Shown here: positions 22,045-33,912 of the stretch, one piece after another | Position numbering within the stretch: position 1 is the first letter of the stretch | How the letters are laid out: the number at the start of each line of letters is the position of its first letter | Origin: Labia minor | Taxonomy: Eukaryota > Arthropoda > Insecta > Dermaptera > Spongiphoridae | Direction of reading: 5' to 3' | Assembly (NCBI GenBank): GCA_963082975.1 | Contig: OY720345.1 | Coordinates: forward strand, 79,205,034-79,269,033 | Length of the DNA stretch: 64,000 nt | Made by a program: the position numbers and the translations under genes | The notes under the pieces: generated by a model | Seen by the model: only the letters and a program-made list of their open reading frames with translations | Database searches by the model: none | Told to the model about the DNA's origin: nothing

Positions 22045-22139
22045 TTCATTATTTTGAATGTCAATAAAAATCAAACTGTTAATACTTTTATAGTACTTTT
22101 TACCGTATATATAATTTGTAATAGATTATACAATTAAAA

Positions 22140-25100
22140 ATGGATCCTTATTCACAGGAAGACATAAAATATCCAATATATATAGGTAATTTTTATGTTC
22201 ATCTAAATTATTGTTAATTTTCACTAGTATTATATTTTTAAATATATTTCTAATGAACCACGGATGTAAACAATTACCATATTCATTATATAGATATTGT
22301 GTATTAAGCAGGTTCTTTGTTGAATAAGTACACTGGTTAAAGTAGCTATTAGTTTATTAATATTGCAATATTACATTCGTATATAATTTTAACAATTTCT
22401 ATTTAAATCGCATGGATTATTTAATTGGCATGGAGTTCATACTTCCTGTGTTCAATAGTATAGTTGAATTCACCCAAGAAAGCAGCATACCGCATCAGTC
22501 GACCAACAGTCATTGTAGAGAGGCTTTTCCCTGGGTGAAAAATTGCTTGAATTGGTTTATTGTCAATTATCAGTGTAAATTTCCTGCCATACAGGTATTG
22601 AAAGAATCGCTAAACAGCAGTAGCTTCTTTATCTAACTGTGAATAGTGTTTTTCTGATGGTGTCAAAGTCCGAGATACAAATGCTATGGGTCGTTCCTGA
22701 CCATTAATGAAGTGAGATAGTACCCCTGCCAGGCCCACTGGGCTGGCATCAGTAGCTAGGGTTACCGGAAGTTGAGGATTGAAGGCTACTAGAATCCTTT
22801 GACTGGTGATTTCCTGTTTGATAAGTTTGAAAGAGGTTTCACATTGTTTATTCCACAAAAATGTGGTTCCTTTAGAAAGAAGTTGAGTAATAGGCTGCAT
22901 AATTGTTGATACATGAGGGATAAACTTCGAGTAATACATCACAAGTCCACAGAAACTCTTGACTTCATCTATGTTTGAAGGTCTTTTTGCATTCAAAATT
23001 GACTTAATTTTGTCATCAGATTTCTTCAGTCCCTCTTCACAAATGATGTGTCCAAGATACTTGAAGTGGAATCTAAAAAAAGATTAACATGAAAGCTTAG
23101 ATCTTGAAGTCTCTGTAGGCATTGAATGACCCTGTTTTTGCATTCTTCTTTGGTCTTTCCTTGGATAATTATGTCATCGAAATAAACAGCAGTTCCATCT
23201 AAATCATTTAGTGCATTGCCCATGACCTTTTGGAATTCATTTGGGGCAACCTTAATTCCAAATGGTAGTTTGTTGACAAAATATGTTCCTAAGTGTGTAG
23301 ATACAGCCAATATCTTACGACTTTCATCATCTACAGCCAAGTGATGAAATGCTCTGTGAATGTCTAATGCACTAAAGAACCGTCCTCCTCTCATTTTATT
23401 GAAAATGTCTTCAATACGTGGAATTGGGTAGCGACCTTCTTTGATGTGAGGATTAACTGTAGGCTTATAGTCAAAACATAGACGAATTTCACCATTGGCA
23501 TTAGGTACAATCACAAGGGGTGAACCCCAATCAGAATAATCAGTTTTGGTCAAGACACCTTCCTCCTCCAATTGTTTCAATTCTGATTCAACTTTGTCTA
23601 GAAGAGCAAAAGGAACTGGTCGAGCTTTCAGAAATACTGGTTTAACTTGATTTCCTGCAAGTAGAGAGCATTTGTAATTTGGAATAGTACCAATTTTATT
23701 CTTGAAAACATCTGGAAACATTTGTAGAATTTGCTTCTGGAATAAATTGATATCAGGAACATGTTCAATCTTGTTGATAGAAATATCCAGATGTCGCATC
23801 CATGCTCTTCTAAGAATTGCAGGAGAGTTTGTTTTGACTACGTATAGTGTTTCTTTGGATTGTCTATCTTGGTATTGTACTGAAATTGTTAATTCACCAA
23901 GTGGAGAAAATATCTCCTTCGTATAGGTACGAAATTTGACATTAGTAAGAGCTAATTTATCTGATAGTTCAAGTTGACGCATTTGTTTTTCATTAATTAT
24001 AGTAATAGGGCTACCTGAATCAGCTTCGAATTTACATACATGCTTTCCAATGGTTATTGGTATTATAAATTTTGCGGTATCAAGGCCAGATAGAAACTTT
24101 ATATCAATAATGTTAGAAATAGTATCAGTAGATTCTTCATAATTATCATCAGAATGCTGAAAGTTTTCATCAATTTGTTTAACTGATGACTTGGTATTTC
24201 TTGTAAGAGTTTTGATGCAAACTTTTGAAACATGCCCTTGTAGCCACAAAGCTGTAATTTATCACGGCGGCAATCACTTGATTTGTGGTTGACCTTACCA
24301 CAACGCAAACAAAGGTTATCAATCCCAAGCAACTTGAAATTAATTGTAGTCTTCGAATTTGGTGACATAGATACAGGTTTAGGCCTATTGATTCCAATCT
24401 TATTAACTGCAGGTGGAGGGTGCGGTTCTCTGTGTGATAGTTCTACACCTCCAATTCTAGAAGCTTCTAATGCAATAGCCTTTTGAACTAGGTTTTTGAA
24501 ATCCATCTTGTTAGACTGTAGCAATTTTTCCTTGATCCAACTATCTTGCAAACCTCTAATGAACTGGGCTCTAAGAAAGTGTTCGGCTATAGAGATGTCT
24601 TTACCACAGTCACATCTAGTTTCAAATTTACAGTCAGAAATGTCTTTCCTCAAACTAGCAACATAGTCGGCTATACTAACCTTCTCGTCTTGAAACTTGC
24701 TAAGAAAATAATGTTGGCAAATCAATGGATTCTTCTTGGGAGCTAAATGATTTGTTAATTGTTCGATCAATTCACAATATTTAAATTCACCTGGCTGTTG
24801 AGGAGACACTAAAGCTGTAGTATTCACATCCTATAGAGTTCAAGAGCAGTTGGACTTTCTTTTCTTCATTATCTTCGTGCAGTTTAAGATAATTTTCGAA
24901 CCGTTGTACGTAATTGTTGAAACTTTCAATTTTCGCATTGAATTGATCAAATGGTGTAATATTAGTTTCTTGATTGTTGCTGAGGTAATGAAAGTTGACA
25001 TAGCCTCCAAAAACTGCTTGAACTGTTCGGGATCCATTTCTAAGATTTGTGTAGATCTTACCTCCGATCAGCATAAATTAACATTCCATCCTCGTCGCCA

Positions 25101-27037
25101 AAATTATTTTGTATTACGCAGGTTCTTTGATGAATAAGTACACTGGTATAAAGTAACTATTAGTTTATTAATATTGCAATATTACATTCGTATATAATTT
25201 TAACAATTTATATTTAAATCTGACTGTATAGTCAAGCTTGTCATTTGTTTATTATTTTTTTCCGTGTTCGAAACGGTCACTGCTTACTTGATCTGGTGTT
25301 ACTTAATGTTGCATGTGAATATAATATTATCAATGTTAATCATAATATTAATATTAATGTAAATGTTTATTATTATGACTGGAAATATATAACAATAGAT
25401 TTTTAAAATAGTTAGTTAATGATTTAACATAATGAAATAAAATTGTTTTAGGTCCTTTATATCCTTGTGTATATTGCTACGCACATTTTATAAATGAGGA
25501 ATATTTATCTAAACATTTAAAAAGATGTATTTTCAAACAAATATTTTCAATTTCAAAAAATAAATTAAAACTCGAAAATGATACAGTTGAATATTCTAAG
25601 GAAAACAGTCATGACGAAAATCTTGAAGATACTGATTCGAACAATACAGAAAACAGACGTTTCGAATGTAATTATTGTAAAAAGAAATTGAATACGAAAT
25701 CTAATTTAAATAGACATTTATTAATTCATACAGGTGAAAAGCCTTTTGAATGTTATTATTGTAAAAAGAAATTTATACAAAAAACACATTTTAATAATCA
25801 TTTATTAATTCATACAGGTGAAAAGCCTTTTGAATGTAATTATTGTAAAAAGAAATTTAATAGGAAATCATATTTAAATACACATTTATTAATTCATAAA
25901 CGTGAAAAACCTTTCAAATGTAATTATTGTGAAAAGAAATTTAATATGAAATCTGTATTAAATAGACATTTATTAATTCATACAAGAGAAAAGCCTTTTG
26001 AATGTAATTATTGTAAAAAAAAATTTAATCATAAATATGATTTAAAGAGACATTTATTAATTCATACAGATGAAAAACCTTTTGAATGTAATTATTGTGA
26101 AAAGAAATTTAATCAGAAATCTATATTAAATAGACATTTATTAATTCATACAAGAGAAAAGCCTTTTGAATGTAATTATTGTAAAAAGAAATTTTATTGG
26201 AAATCTAATTTAAATACACATTTATTAATTCATACAGATGAAAAACCTTTTGAATGTAATTATTGTGAAAAGAAATTTAATCAGAAATCTGTATTAAATA
26301 ATCATTTATTAATTCATACAAAAGAAAAGCCTTTTGAATGTAATTATTGTAAAAAGAAATTTAATACGAAATCACATTTAAAAGGACATTTATTAATACA
26401 TACAGGTGAAAAGCTTTTTGAATGTAATTATTGTAAAAAGAAATTTATTAGAAAATCTGATTTAGGTAAACATTTATTAATTCATACAGGCGAAAAGCCT
26501 TTTGAATGTAATTATTGTAAAAAGAAATTTAATCAGAAATCTGCTTTAAATACACATTTATTAATTCATACAAGAGAAACGCACTTTGAATGTAATTATT
26601 GTAAAAAGAAATTTAATCATAAGTTTAGTTTAGATAGACATTTATTAATTCATACAAATGAAAAGCCTTTTGAATGTAATTATTGTGAAAAGAAATTTAA
26701 TACGAAATCTCATTTAAATACACATTTATTAATTCATACAGGAGAAACGCCTTTTAAATGTAATTATTGTAAAATGAAATTTAATAGGAAATCACATTTA
26801 AAAATACATTTATTAATTCATACAGGGGAAAAGGCTTTTGAATGTAATTATTGTAAAAAGAAATTTAATCAGAAATCTAATTTAAATACACATTTATTAA
26901 TTCATACAGGTGAAAAGCACTTTGAATGTAATCATTGTAAAAAGAAATTTAATCAGAAATCTCATTTAAATTCACATTTATTAATTCATACAAGAGAAAA
27001 ACCTTTTGAATGTAAAGTAAAAAGAAATTTAATATGA
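22140..27037 (+). CDS. Zinc-finger gene C (C2HC plus 16 fingers), intron invaded
   Basis: Exon 1 is 22140-22185 and exon 2 is 25452-27037. The 3.27-kb intron is the usual ~135 bp plus an antisense Ty3/Gypsy fossil. The product is 543 residues: a C2HC finger (CVYCYAHFINEEY...H...C), the acidic linker, then 16 C2H2 fingers, the longest array here. The first has Leu in place of the conserved Phe (KKKLNTKS). A 4-base deletion near 27014 shifts the frame, so the protein ends KVKRNLI and loses about two fingers that remain readable to GENS-stop at 27169-27171. The first five fingers equal those of F; then C has an extra two-finger block. Splicing across the enlarged intron is unproven. Confidence 0.75.
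22307..25398 (-). mobile_element. Ty3/Gypsy retrotransposon fossil in the intron of gene C
   Basis: This LTR-type element lies antisense to gene C. Related terminal repeats occur near 22307-22420 and from about 25107 onwards, a few percent apart where they align by eye, which suggests a moderately young insertion. A short ATAGAT repeat flanks it (about 22294 and 25395). Recognisable parts on the minus strand, from right to left, are a gag-like region with a CCHC knuckle (CLRCGKVNHKSSDC, ~24300), an aspartic protease (DSG, ~24020), a reverse transcriptase (YFDDI, ~23190) and an RNase H region (ATDAS, ~22750). It is incomplete, with several breaks, and should be treated as a fossil. Confidence 0.85.
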
Positions 27038-27171
27038 AATCACATTTAGATACACATTTATTAATTCATACATGTGAAAAGCCATTTGAATGTAATTATT
27101 GTAAAATGAAATTTATACAAAAAACACATTTTAATAATCATTTATTAATTCATACAGGTGAAAACTCTTAA

Positions 27172-27519
27172 TGTAATCATTTAAAAACATTTAATGTTTG
27201 GTTTAATAAATATTATTTATTAATTTTAATTTATAATTTAATTTAAATATAATATATGTGTTAATTAATCCAATTCGAATTGCGAGATAGTCGAGTGGAG
27301 ACACTCCAGATTCTTTTCATTTATAAATTAACTCAAATGTACGAAAATCAGTTGTTTGATAAACTTATATGTATATGTAGAGATAATTTTATTAATTAAT
27401 TTAATTTTCATTTTGATGTATTGTATAAATTTGATCATTAATAAATTATGATTAATGTATCAAAACTGCCTTTTTATTTAGATTTTTAATTATATGCAAT
27501 AATGAGCAACGCATGATCG
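27172..27519 (+). repeat. Type I 3' flank of gene C
   Basis: The relic finger codons, AATAAA (27206 region), the GAGATAGTCGAGTGGAGACA motif and GTTTGATAAACTTA appear in the same order as after gene B. The match between 18749 and 27172 then continues for ~560 bp, so B and C are products of one segmental duplication that included the adjoining LINE piece. Confidence 0.7.
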
Positions 27520-27745
27520 GGTACAGCTAGTTGTTTTATATATTTTAATTGTGATCCCCTTTGATAAGAATTTTGACGAGATTAGCCCCTTTACTGCTGG
27601 ATAACACATGCGTTAATACCCGATTTCAACCTCCATTCAAATTCTTTTTGAATATTATTATTCTTCGTGATTACAGAACCTAAATATTTAAATTTTTGTT
27701 TATTTTCAAATTCTAAGTTTCATATGTTAATACTATTACTATAAA
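27520..27745 (-). mobile_element. LINE fragment, sister of 19075-19310
   Basis: It has the same minus-strand content (SGINACYPAVKG-like, SSKLLSKGI-like) as the piece after gene B, with small differences, for instance at the GATAACACATGCG site. It ends where homology with the B flank ends. Confidence 0.6.
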
Positions 27746-28509
27746 TCGGATACCTGCTCCCGACATTCTAGCTCATTTTATTTCAAGTCTGCCAATTTTG
27801 GTGAGATCTGATTCACTACGCATGTATATATGTATATTTACTTAAATTTAGCAAACCGAATTGTCAAATTTTGACAATTTTGTTGAGTTTTTGTAAAGAT
27901 TTTATATATTATTTCTATAATTTTCTTGCTAAATAATAGGATTGTTATTTAAATACTTTTTTATTTTAGAATTTTATCCTTAAATCGCCTATTCCAAATC
28001 CTAGTTAAGGATTTTATTTGAATTTTAGTCTATTTTTAATTTTCCAAGGCTTTATCTCCTAAGGTCAGCCACACCCACAGGCCCGGGCTGTGTGAAGAAA
28101 ATTATCCCCACACCTCCCCCTCAAATGTACGAAGTTGTTTGATAAACTTAGATGATTAAAAATGCGTTTGAATAATTATTCTTTGTTAATCAATGATGAA
28201 TGGATTTTATAAATAATTTTAAAAGTTTTAAAACTTTTTGTTAATGTTTTATGAATACAAAAATATTTTCAAAACGTCAATTGAAAATGAAAATCCAATT
28301 ATGAGATCAATTATTTAAAATTATTTAATCATATAATCTTGAATGTTTTCGTGTTTTATAAATAATTTAAAAAGGCCAATATTAAAAAAATAAAATTATA
28401 AACATAACATAAAAAATATAAACATTCTTTGAATGACAACGTATAGAAATCAAATTTTAAATAAGTTAACATAAATAATTAATAATAATTAAAAAATAAT
28501 TCCAATTAA
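27746..28509. other. AT-rich spacer with a short type I flank piece
   Basis: 28128-28210 contains the GTTTGATAAACTTAGATGAT stretch of the zinc-finger 3' flank, cut off on both sides. 28040-28125 is slightly GC-richer (GGCCCGGGCTGTGTGAAG). No coding frame is recognised in the remainder. Confidence 0.45.
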
Positions 28510-29290
28510 TATGATCTTCATATATTGTGAGAATTTGATAAATAATGTTGAGAGCAAAAAATATTTAAAAATAGATATTTATTAAAATGAAATAAAATTA
28601 TTTAATTTACAGAATGAAAATGTCTACATTAATATCTAAACATTTTTTCTTTATAATTTTACATTATAATAATTACAGTAGTTATAAATATATGGGGAAT
28701 TTTCAACTTTGACCGCCGATTTGACCATGTTCCCAAACAAATTTTAAAAAACCAAGACCACTTTACATTTACACATTTTATGCTCTAATCGAATCCAAAA
28801 TCAAAATTTTAAAAATCGAAAAACAGACACACAGATATATAGATTTTATAAACAAACATTTTACAATTTATTTTAATTAATTTGAATCATTTTAGGAAAC
28901 AAATTTTTAATGGGTCATTTTTAGAAAAACCATTTAACAATTATAACAAATAATTAAAAAATTGTAAAATAAAGTATATAAAAATAAATTGTGTAAATTG
29001 GTTAAAGGATCGAGCAATAGTTCGGTGTCCCAGGTATATATTTTATATCAACACGCCTACTTTTCTGTTTGTATGTTATTATTTGAATATCGATTCGGTG
29101 AATAAGGTATTAATATTACCAGCCAAACACGATAATAAAGAATCATATAACCAAGAAATCATTTTTTCACTTAAAATATAGTTGTAGAGCCCAAATCTCC
29201 GATCCATATAACATCATCGACTGAGCCGCTTCTCTTGCTCTGACTAGGGCCACCGGTATTTGCCATTAGTCTCGAATAAATAATATTAAA
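28510..29290. repeat. Dispersed repeat R4, copy 2
   Basis: It is homologous to 1590-2300: GACCGCCGATTTGACCATGT, CAGACACACAGATATATAG, GTTCGGTGTCCCAGGTATAT and GGGCCACCGGTATTTGCCAT. The minus strand holds LYGSEIWAL-like LINE codons near 29170-29240. It is closest to the 35037 copy, sharing GATTCGGTGAATAAGG. Confidence 0.65.
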
Positions 29291-29295
29291 TTCCT

Positions 29296-29400
29296 TCCTA
29301 AATTATCCACCCACCGGTTCTTTGGTCCTCCAAGCGGACGTTTCACACTCGGTCTCCCCACCAATATATTTTTTGCATTCTTTCCTCTCCTATTCTAGCC
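29296..29400 (-). mobile_element. LINE 3' coding tail fragment
   Basis: The minus strand reads VKRPLGGPKNRWVD-like codons (CGTCCGCTTGGAGGACCAAA), the GRPXXRW tail of LINE ORF2. It is closely related to 38290-38470 on the plus strand. Confidence 0.55.
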
Positions 29401-29586
29401 ACGATATAATATACTGAAACTTTCTTTTTTAATATATATATTATATATATGTGATTTTTCCTTTACTTTATACTAACTAATATAATAAATATTGTTCACG
29501 CTGTAGCATTAGAGATGAATATTATGTAATTATATTAATGATGAAAATAATTCTTCTTCTTCTTAAAACGCTTTCTCCCTATAGAG

Positions 29587-32500
29587 CATAGGTTCTTAAA
29601 CTTATGTACTCCACGGACCCCCACTTGAAAAAATTTTTTTTGACGGACCCCCATCACAACTTTAGGTACTTTACGTCATTTTATTAATTAATTTCTGGCT
29701 TACGATCTCATAAGGACAAGGATATATGATGAATATTTCTAACAGTGATTGGTGAATAACGATTTTTTTGCATATTGTAGAACACATTTTATTAGAAATT
29801 ATAATATTGAAGAAAGAAAATACAAACATTGTCATAGCAACAAATCTCACAAATTATAATGGGTACTTACATTAAATTCATATAAATATTTTATAATTTT
29901 TTTCAGAAAATATTAAATAAGAAATATTTTAAAAAATAACTGCATCTATCTCACTAAATATAACTTACATATTTAATGAGATGTATGCAGTTGTTTTCTT
30001 GAAACAAGAATCTCAATATCTGGCTTAATATTGGAAACTTTTAATCTAAGATCCGGCTCTACATTTAATTTGTTTCTATATTTAGACTTAATATAAAATA
30101 GTACCGAAAAAGCTTGTTCGCATAAATATGTTGTGCAGAATGGAATCAAGTGTTGAAGTGCTTTATTTGCAAGCGCAGGATAATCTGACCTGAGAAGTAA
30201 CCAAAAGTTGCTCAATTCAGTTTTGTTAAATTTTAGTTTATAAGTTGTATCACATGATAATTCCACGAGAATATCTTGTTCAGGTGCAGATAAATGTTTA
30301 GTATTTGTAATTTCCATATTAAATGGATCTCTGATCCAGTTATTGCAAGGATCAGGAGTAGAAAAATACTTCCTGAAGTTGCTTTTCAAAGTAATTAAAT
30401 GTTCAACAAATAATTGACGCGTTTGATTAAGCAATTTTTCACTGGAGCTTTCTATGAAATCATTGAGAGTTGGAAAAGACTCATATACACCGTTCTGGAT
30501 GCGTTTCGACCACAAGTCGATTTTTTTAATCATTGCTTCTATTTTATCTTCAACTTTAAATATATTTACAACAGTACCTTGCAGGCTCAAATTAAGTTCG
30601 TTCAATAATGTAAAAATATCAGTCAAGTAAGCCACCTTAGCTAACCAGATAAAATCATTGAAACATTCGGTCAGTTCAAAATGCGCATCTATTAAAAACA
30701 ATCGTATTTCATCTCGAAGCTCAAAAAGGCGAATGAGTACTTTCCCGCGGGACAACCAACGTACATCTGTATGTAATAATAAATGTGTATGTTGACTACC
30801 CATTTCCTCACACAAAATTTTAAAAACTCTGGAATTAAGTGGACGAGCCTTAATGAAATTGACAATTTTAACTACTTCGTCTAATGTTCTTTTCAAATCT
30901 GGTGACATATTTTTGGCTGCTAATGATTCTCTGTGAATGCAGCAATGATTCCAAACAACCTGAGGCGCAACATTTTTAATAAGAGCAATCAATCCAGTTC
31001 TTGTACCTGACATTGCACGAGCACCATCAGTGCAAATTCCAACACATTTTGGCCACTCTATTTCATTTTCGGTTATAAAATTATTCAAACTGTTAAATAT
31101 GTCATTAGCTGTCGTTCGTGAAGGTAGTGAATCACAAAACAATACATCTTCTTGTATTTGATTTTCAAACTCATATCTAATGAAAGCTAACAAATTGGCA
31201 TTATTAGTGACATCAGTACTTTCATCCAATTGTAATGAGTAATAGTGACTTTTGCGCACTCTCGATATTAATTCTTCTTTTATATTACATGACATGTCTT
31301 CAATCCTATTCTTAACCGTATCATTTGATAATGAAATCAAATTTATATCGTTTGCTGCTTTAGTTCCTAACATTATATTTGTAATTACTTTTGTAGCAGG
31401 AAGAATTAATTGCTCTGCTATATTATGCGGCTTTCCTGCTTTAGCAATAAGTAGAGCTACTTCATATGATGCCATTACTGCTTTCTTACTCATACCACCA
31501 GATCCCGTCTTTACCATCAATTTCTGACTTGAATTAAGTTCTTCTTTTTTCATTTTAAAAAATTCGATAGACTTACTAACATGCTCGCTGTGCTTTGTTT
31601 GTAAATGACGTCTGAGATTAGCAGGTTTCATACTTTCATTGGATAAACTTTCCTGACATAGAACGCAGACTGGTCTTTCCACATCATTGTTGCAAATATA
31701 AGTAAATCCAAATGATAAATAATCATCCGAATATTTTCTAGTTTTGCGTTTCTTGGTAGAGTTTGCTGTTGATGCCTCATCATCTGATTCTTTCCGTTTC
31801 TGTGTTGAACCAGTTTGTAGCCAACGATCCATTTTATGGAGTAATTTATTAACATTGAACTACAATAATATAAATATAATATAAATATAATATAAATATA
31901 ACGAATTATTATTTACTAGCTATGTTTTAATATGATTTTAAATGAATGTTTTAATATCATTTTAAATGAATGTTTTAAATCATTTTAATAAATGTTTTAA
32001 ATCATTTTAAATAAATGATTTAATATCATTTTAAATGAATATTAATTTATATAATAAATATATTTCGTAATTTGATTCTAAAATATTATTAATTTCGTAA
32101 TTTGATTCTAAAATATTATTAATTTCGTAATTTGATTCTAAAATATTATTAAAATAAATATTTTTTATTCATAAAACTAACTTATACTTACTCTCAAAAA
32201 CAGCCTTTCTGGGAAATTGCAAAATGTGTTTAGTGTTTTTATAAAATAATGATCATGCAAATTACACTAAAAATTAAAAAAAATTATTAGCTATAATAAA
32301 CTATTATTAGCTATAATTTAATTATAATTAATTAAATTAATAAAAATAATTTAAAGATACAACTCGTTGAGAAATGAACTTATAATTAACATTAATAAAA
32401 ATAATTTAAAGATACAACTCGTTGAGAAATGAACTTATAATTAACATTTGCTTTAAAACTGTTTAAAACCCCAGAGTGGACGCTGACAATTTGGGTTTTT

Positions 32501-32913
32501 CCGGGTAAGACTGTCCCCTCCCCTGGTTTTCCCCAATAACAAAGTGAAAGAAAATTCCCTTATATGCCTCCCCTTCCGAGCCCCTAAGAGGGGTTATTTT
32601 AAAGGAACAATCGAAAAATGATTTTAAATGAATGAATGGATGAAAATTCAAATTTTATATATAGTTTTTTATATATGTTTATTTATTCACAAAAAATTAA
32701 TTGACATAATTATCAATTTAATAAAATAAAATAGTATTATTAATAGTATTAAATTATAGCCGTAATTCTCTAGGAGGATATAGTTAAACAATGAACTTTA
32801 AATATTTATATATGTATATATTTCTACGATGATTTTTTTCCGAGGACCGCGGACCCCCAGTAAAGGCTTCGCGGACCCCCAGGGGTCCGCGGACCACAGT
32901 TTAAGAACCACTG
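29587..32913 (-). mobile_element. Complete hAT transposon, copy 3
   Basis: This is the same 3327-bp element as copy 1, inverted, with three 30-bp leader repeats. The perfect target duplication is CTATAGAG (29579-29586 and 32914-32921). It inserted into the coding tail of a LINE, so it postdates that LINE. Confidence 0.93.
29973..31832 (-). CDS. hAT transposase, copy 3
   Basis: The 619-residue frame is uninterrupted, with BED finger, D203, D269, CCIH and CEQAFS as in copies 1 and 2. It differs at a few residues: Leu instead of Lys in FTXLNELNL, Thr instead of Ala in ITNXKHLS, and Ala118. Neither change touches a known catalytic motif, so it is predicted to be functional. Three intact copies in 64 kb indicate recent mobility. 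Confidence 0.92.
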   Translation of the reverse strand: MDRWLQTGSTQKRKESDDEASTANSTKKRKTRKYSDDYLSFGFTYICNNDVERPVCVLCQESLSNESMKPANLRRHLQTKHSEHVSKSIEFFKMKKEELNSSQKLMVKTGSGGMSKKAVMASYEVALLIAKAGKPHNIAEQLILPATKVITNIMLGTKAANDINLISLSNDTVKNRIEDMSCNIKEELISRVRKSHYYSLQLDESTDVTNNANLLAFIRYEFENQIQEDVLFCDSLPSRTTANDIFNSLNNFITENEIEWPKCVGICTDGARAMSGTRTGLIALIKNVAPQVVWNHCCIHRESLAAKNMSPDLKRTLDEVVKIVNFIKARPLNSRVFKILCEEMGSQHTHLLLHTDVRWLSRGKVLIRLFELRDEIRLFLIDAHFELTECFNDFIWLAKVAYLTDIFTLLNELNLSLQGTVVNIFKVEDKIEAMIKKIDLWSKRIQNGVYESFPTLNDFIESSSEKLLNQTRQLFVEHLITLKSNFRKYFSTPDPCNNWIRDPFNMEITNTKHLSAPEQDILVELSCDTTYKLKFNKTELSNFWLLLRSDYPALANKALQHLIPFCTTYLCEQAFSVLFYIKSKYRNKLNVEPDLRLKVSNIKPDIEILVSRKQLHTSH

Positions 32914-33129
32914 CTATAGAGGAAAGCGATCTCTATGGCAAGACATCTTTTGGAAACAGCAGCTCTAAAGATGTCAGTTGATGAGCACCCAAACCATCTA
33001 CGCAGATCTCCAAGCCATGAGTTCTGGCCAGGCACTATGAACTAATTGAAAAAAAAAATCGGGCTTGTCGGTGGGTGTTTTGAGCTAAGATAGTAAGGGA
33101 GGTATTGTTTATTTTTCTTTTTTTTTTTT

Positions 33130-33680
33130 TTTTTGAAAGAATATTGGGAATTAAAAAATTATTTATTGAGAGATAAAACTAACATTACAGCAATCAAATA
33201 TGCTTCATTCAAAAATTTTAGTTTTTTATATCCAAATAAATAATTTTTAACTTAACTGGAAATTCTACAAACTTTTATGTAATTTACGTAAGTAAAAAAA
33301 ACTAATAATGTTCTTGTTAAGATTTAATATTAATGTATTAAAAGTTTCCTTCATTGTAAATATTTGAAACAAGAGAAACACATACGAATTGTTCTTAGCG
33401 AGAAAGTAATTTACAAAATAAATAAATAATCATTTCCATTTACATTAAGATACTAATTATAAAGATGACAAGAAATCCATTAAACATTGATTAAGAGAAA
33501 ATAATTAATCAAACGCAATTTTAATCATCTAAGTTTATCAAAGAACTGATATTCGTACATTTGAGTTAATTTATAAGTGAAAAGAATCTGGAGTGCTCCA
33601 CTCGACTATCTTGCAAATTCGAATTGGATTAATTAACACATATATTATATTTAAATTAAATTATTAATAAATAATTAAAA
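33130..33680 (-). repeat. Inverted type I 3' flank next to gene D
   Basis: This is the reverse complement of 280-840: TTTATCAAAGAACTG, CTCCACTCGACTATCTTGCA, CAAATTCGAATTGGATTAAT and so on. It ends directly at the 5' flank of gene D (from 33690). A zinc-finger copy in the opposite direction probably once lay here and lost its coding part, or an inversion joined a 3' flank to a 5' flank. Confidence 0.65.
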
Positions 33681-33912
33681 TATCACTTAAAAATAATAAA
33701 AAGATTTTAAATAAATATTAAAACTAATTTTTAAATAAAGCGCATAATGTTTGGAATGAACTGAATCGTTGCTATCTTAATGAAGATACTAGGTTATTAT
33801 TTTGAATGTCAATAAAAATCAAACTCACAGACTATCTATTAAATTAAACTTTTAATACTTTTATAATACTTATTACCTTATATATAATTTGTAATAGATT
33901 ATACAATTAAAA

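Larger units (their letters stand above)
29548..33040 (-). mobile_element. LINE 3' end interrupted by hAT copy 3
   Basis: On the minus strand, 33040-32922 reads SWLGDLRRWFGCSSTDIFRA followed by AVSKRCLAIEIAFL, a typical C-terminal end of Jockey/I-like LINE ORF2. The frame resumes at 29578 with RGRKRF-stop and an (AAG)n-like tail down to 29548. The hAT element sits between, with its 8-bp duplication. Confidence 0.6.

Noticed and set aside
8760-33040. A composite transposon formed by the flanking hAT copies 1 and 3 moving genes B and C
   Set aside because: Each hAT copy has its own perfect 8-bp duplication, so they moved singly.
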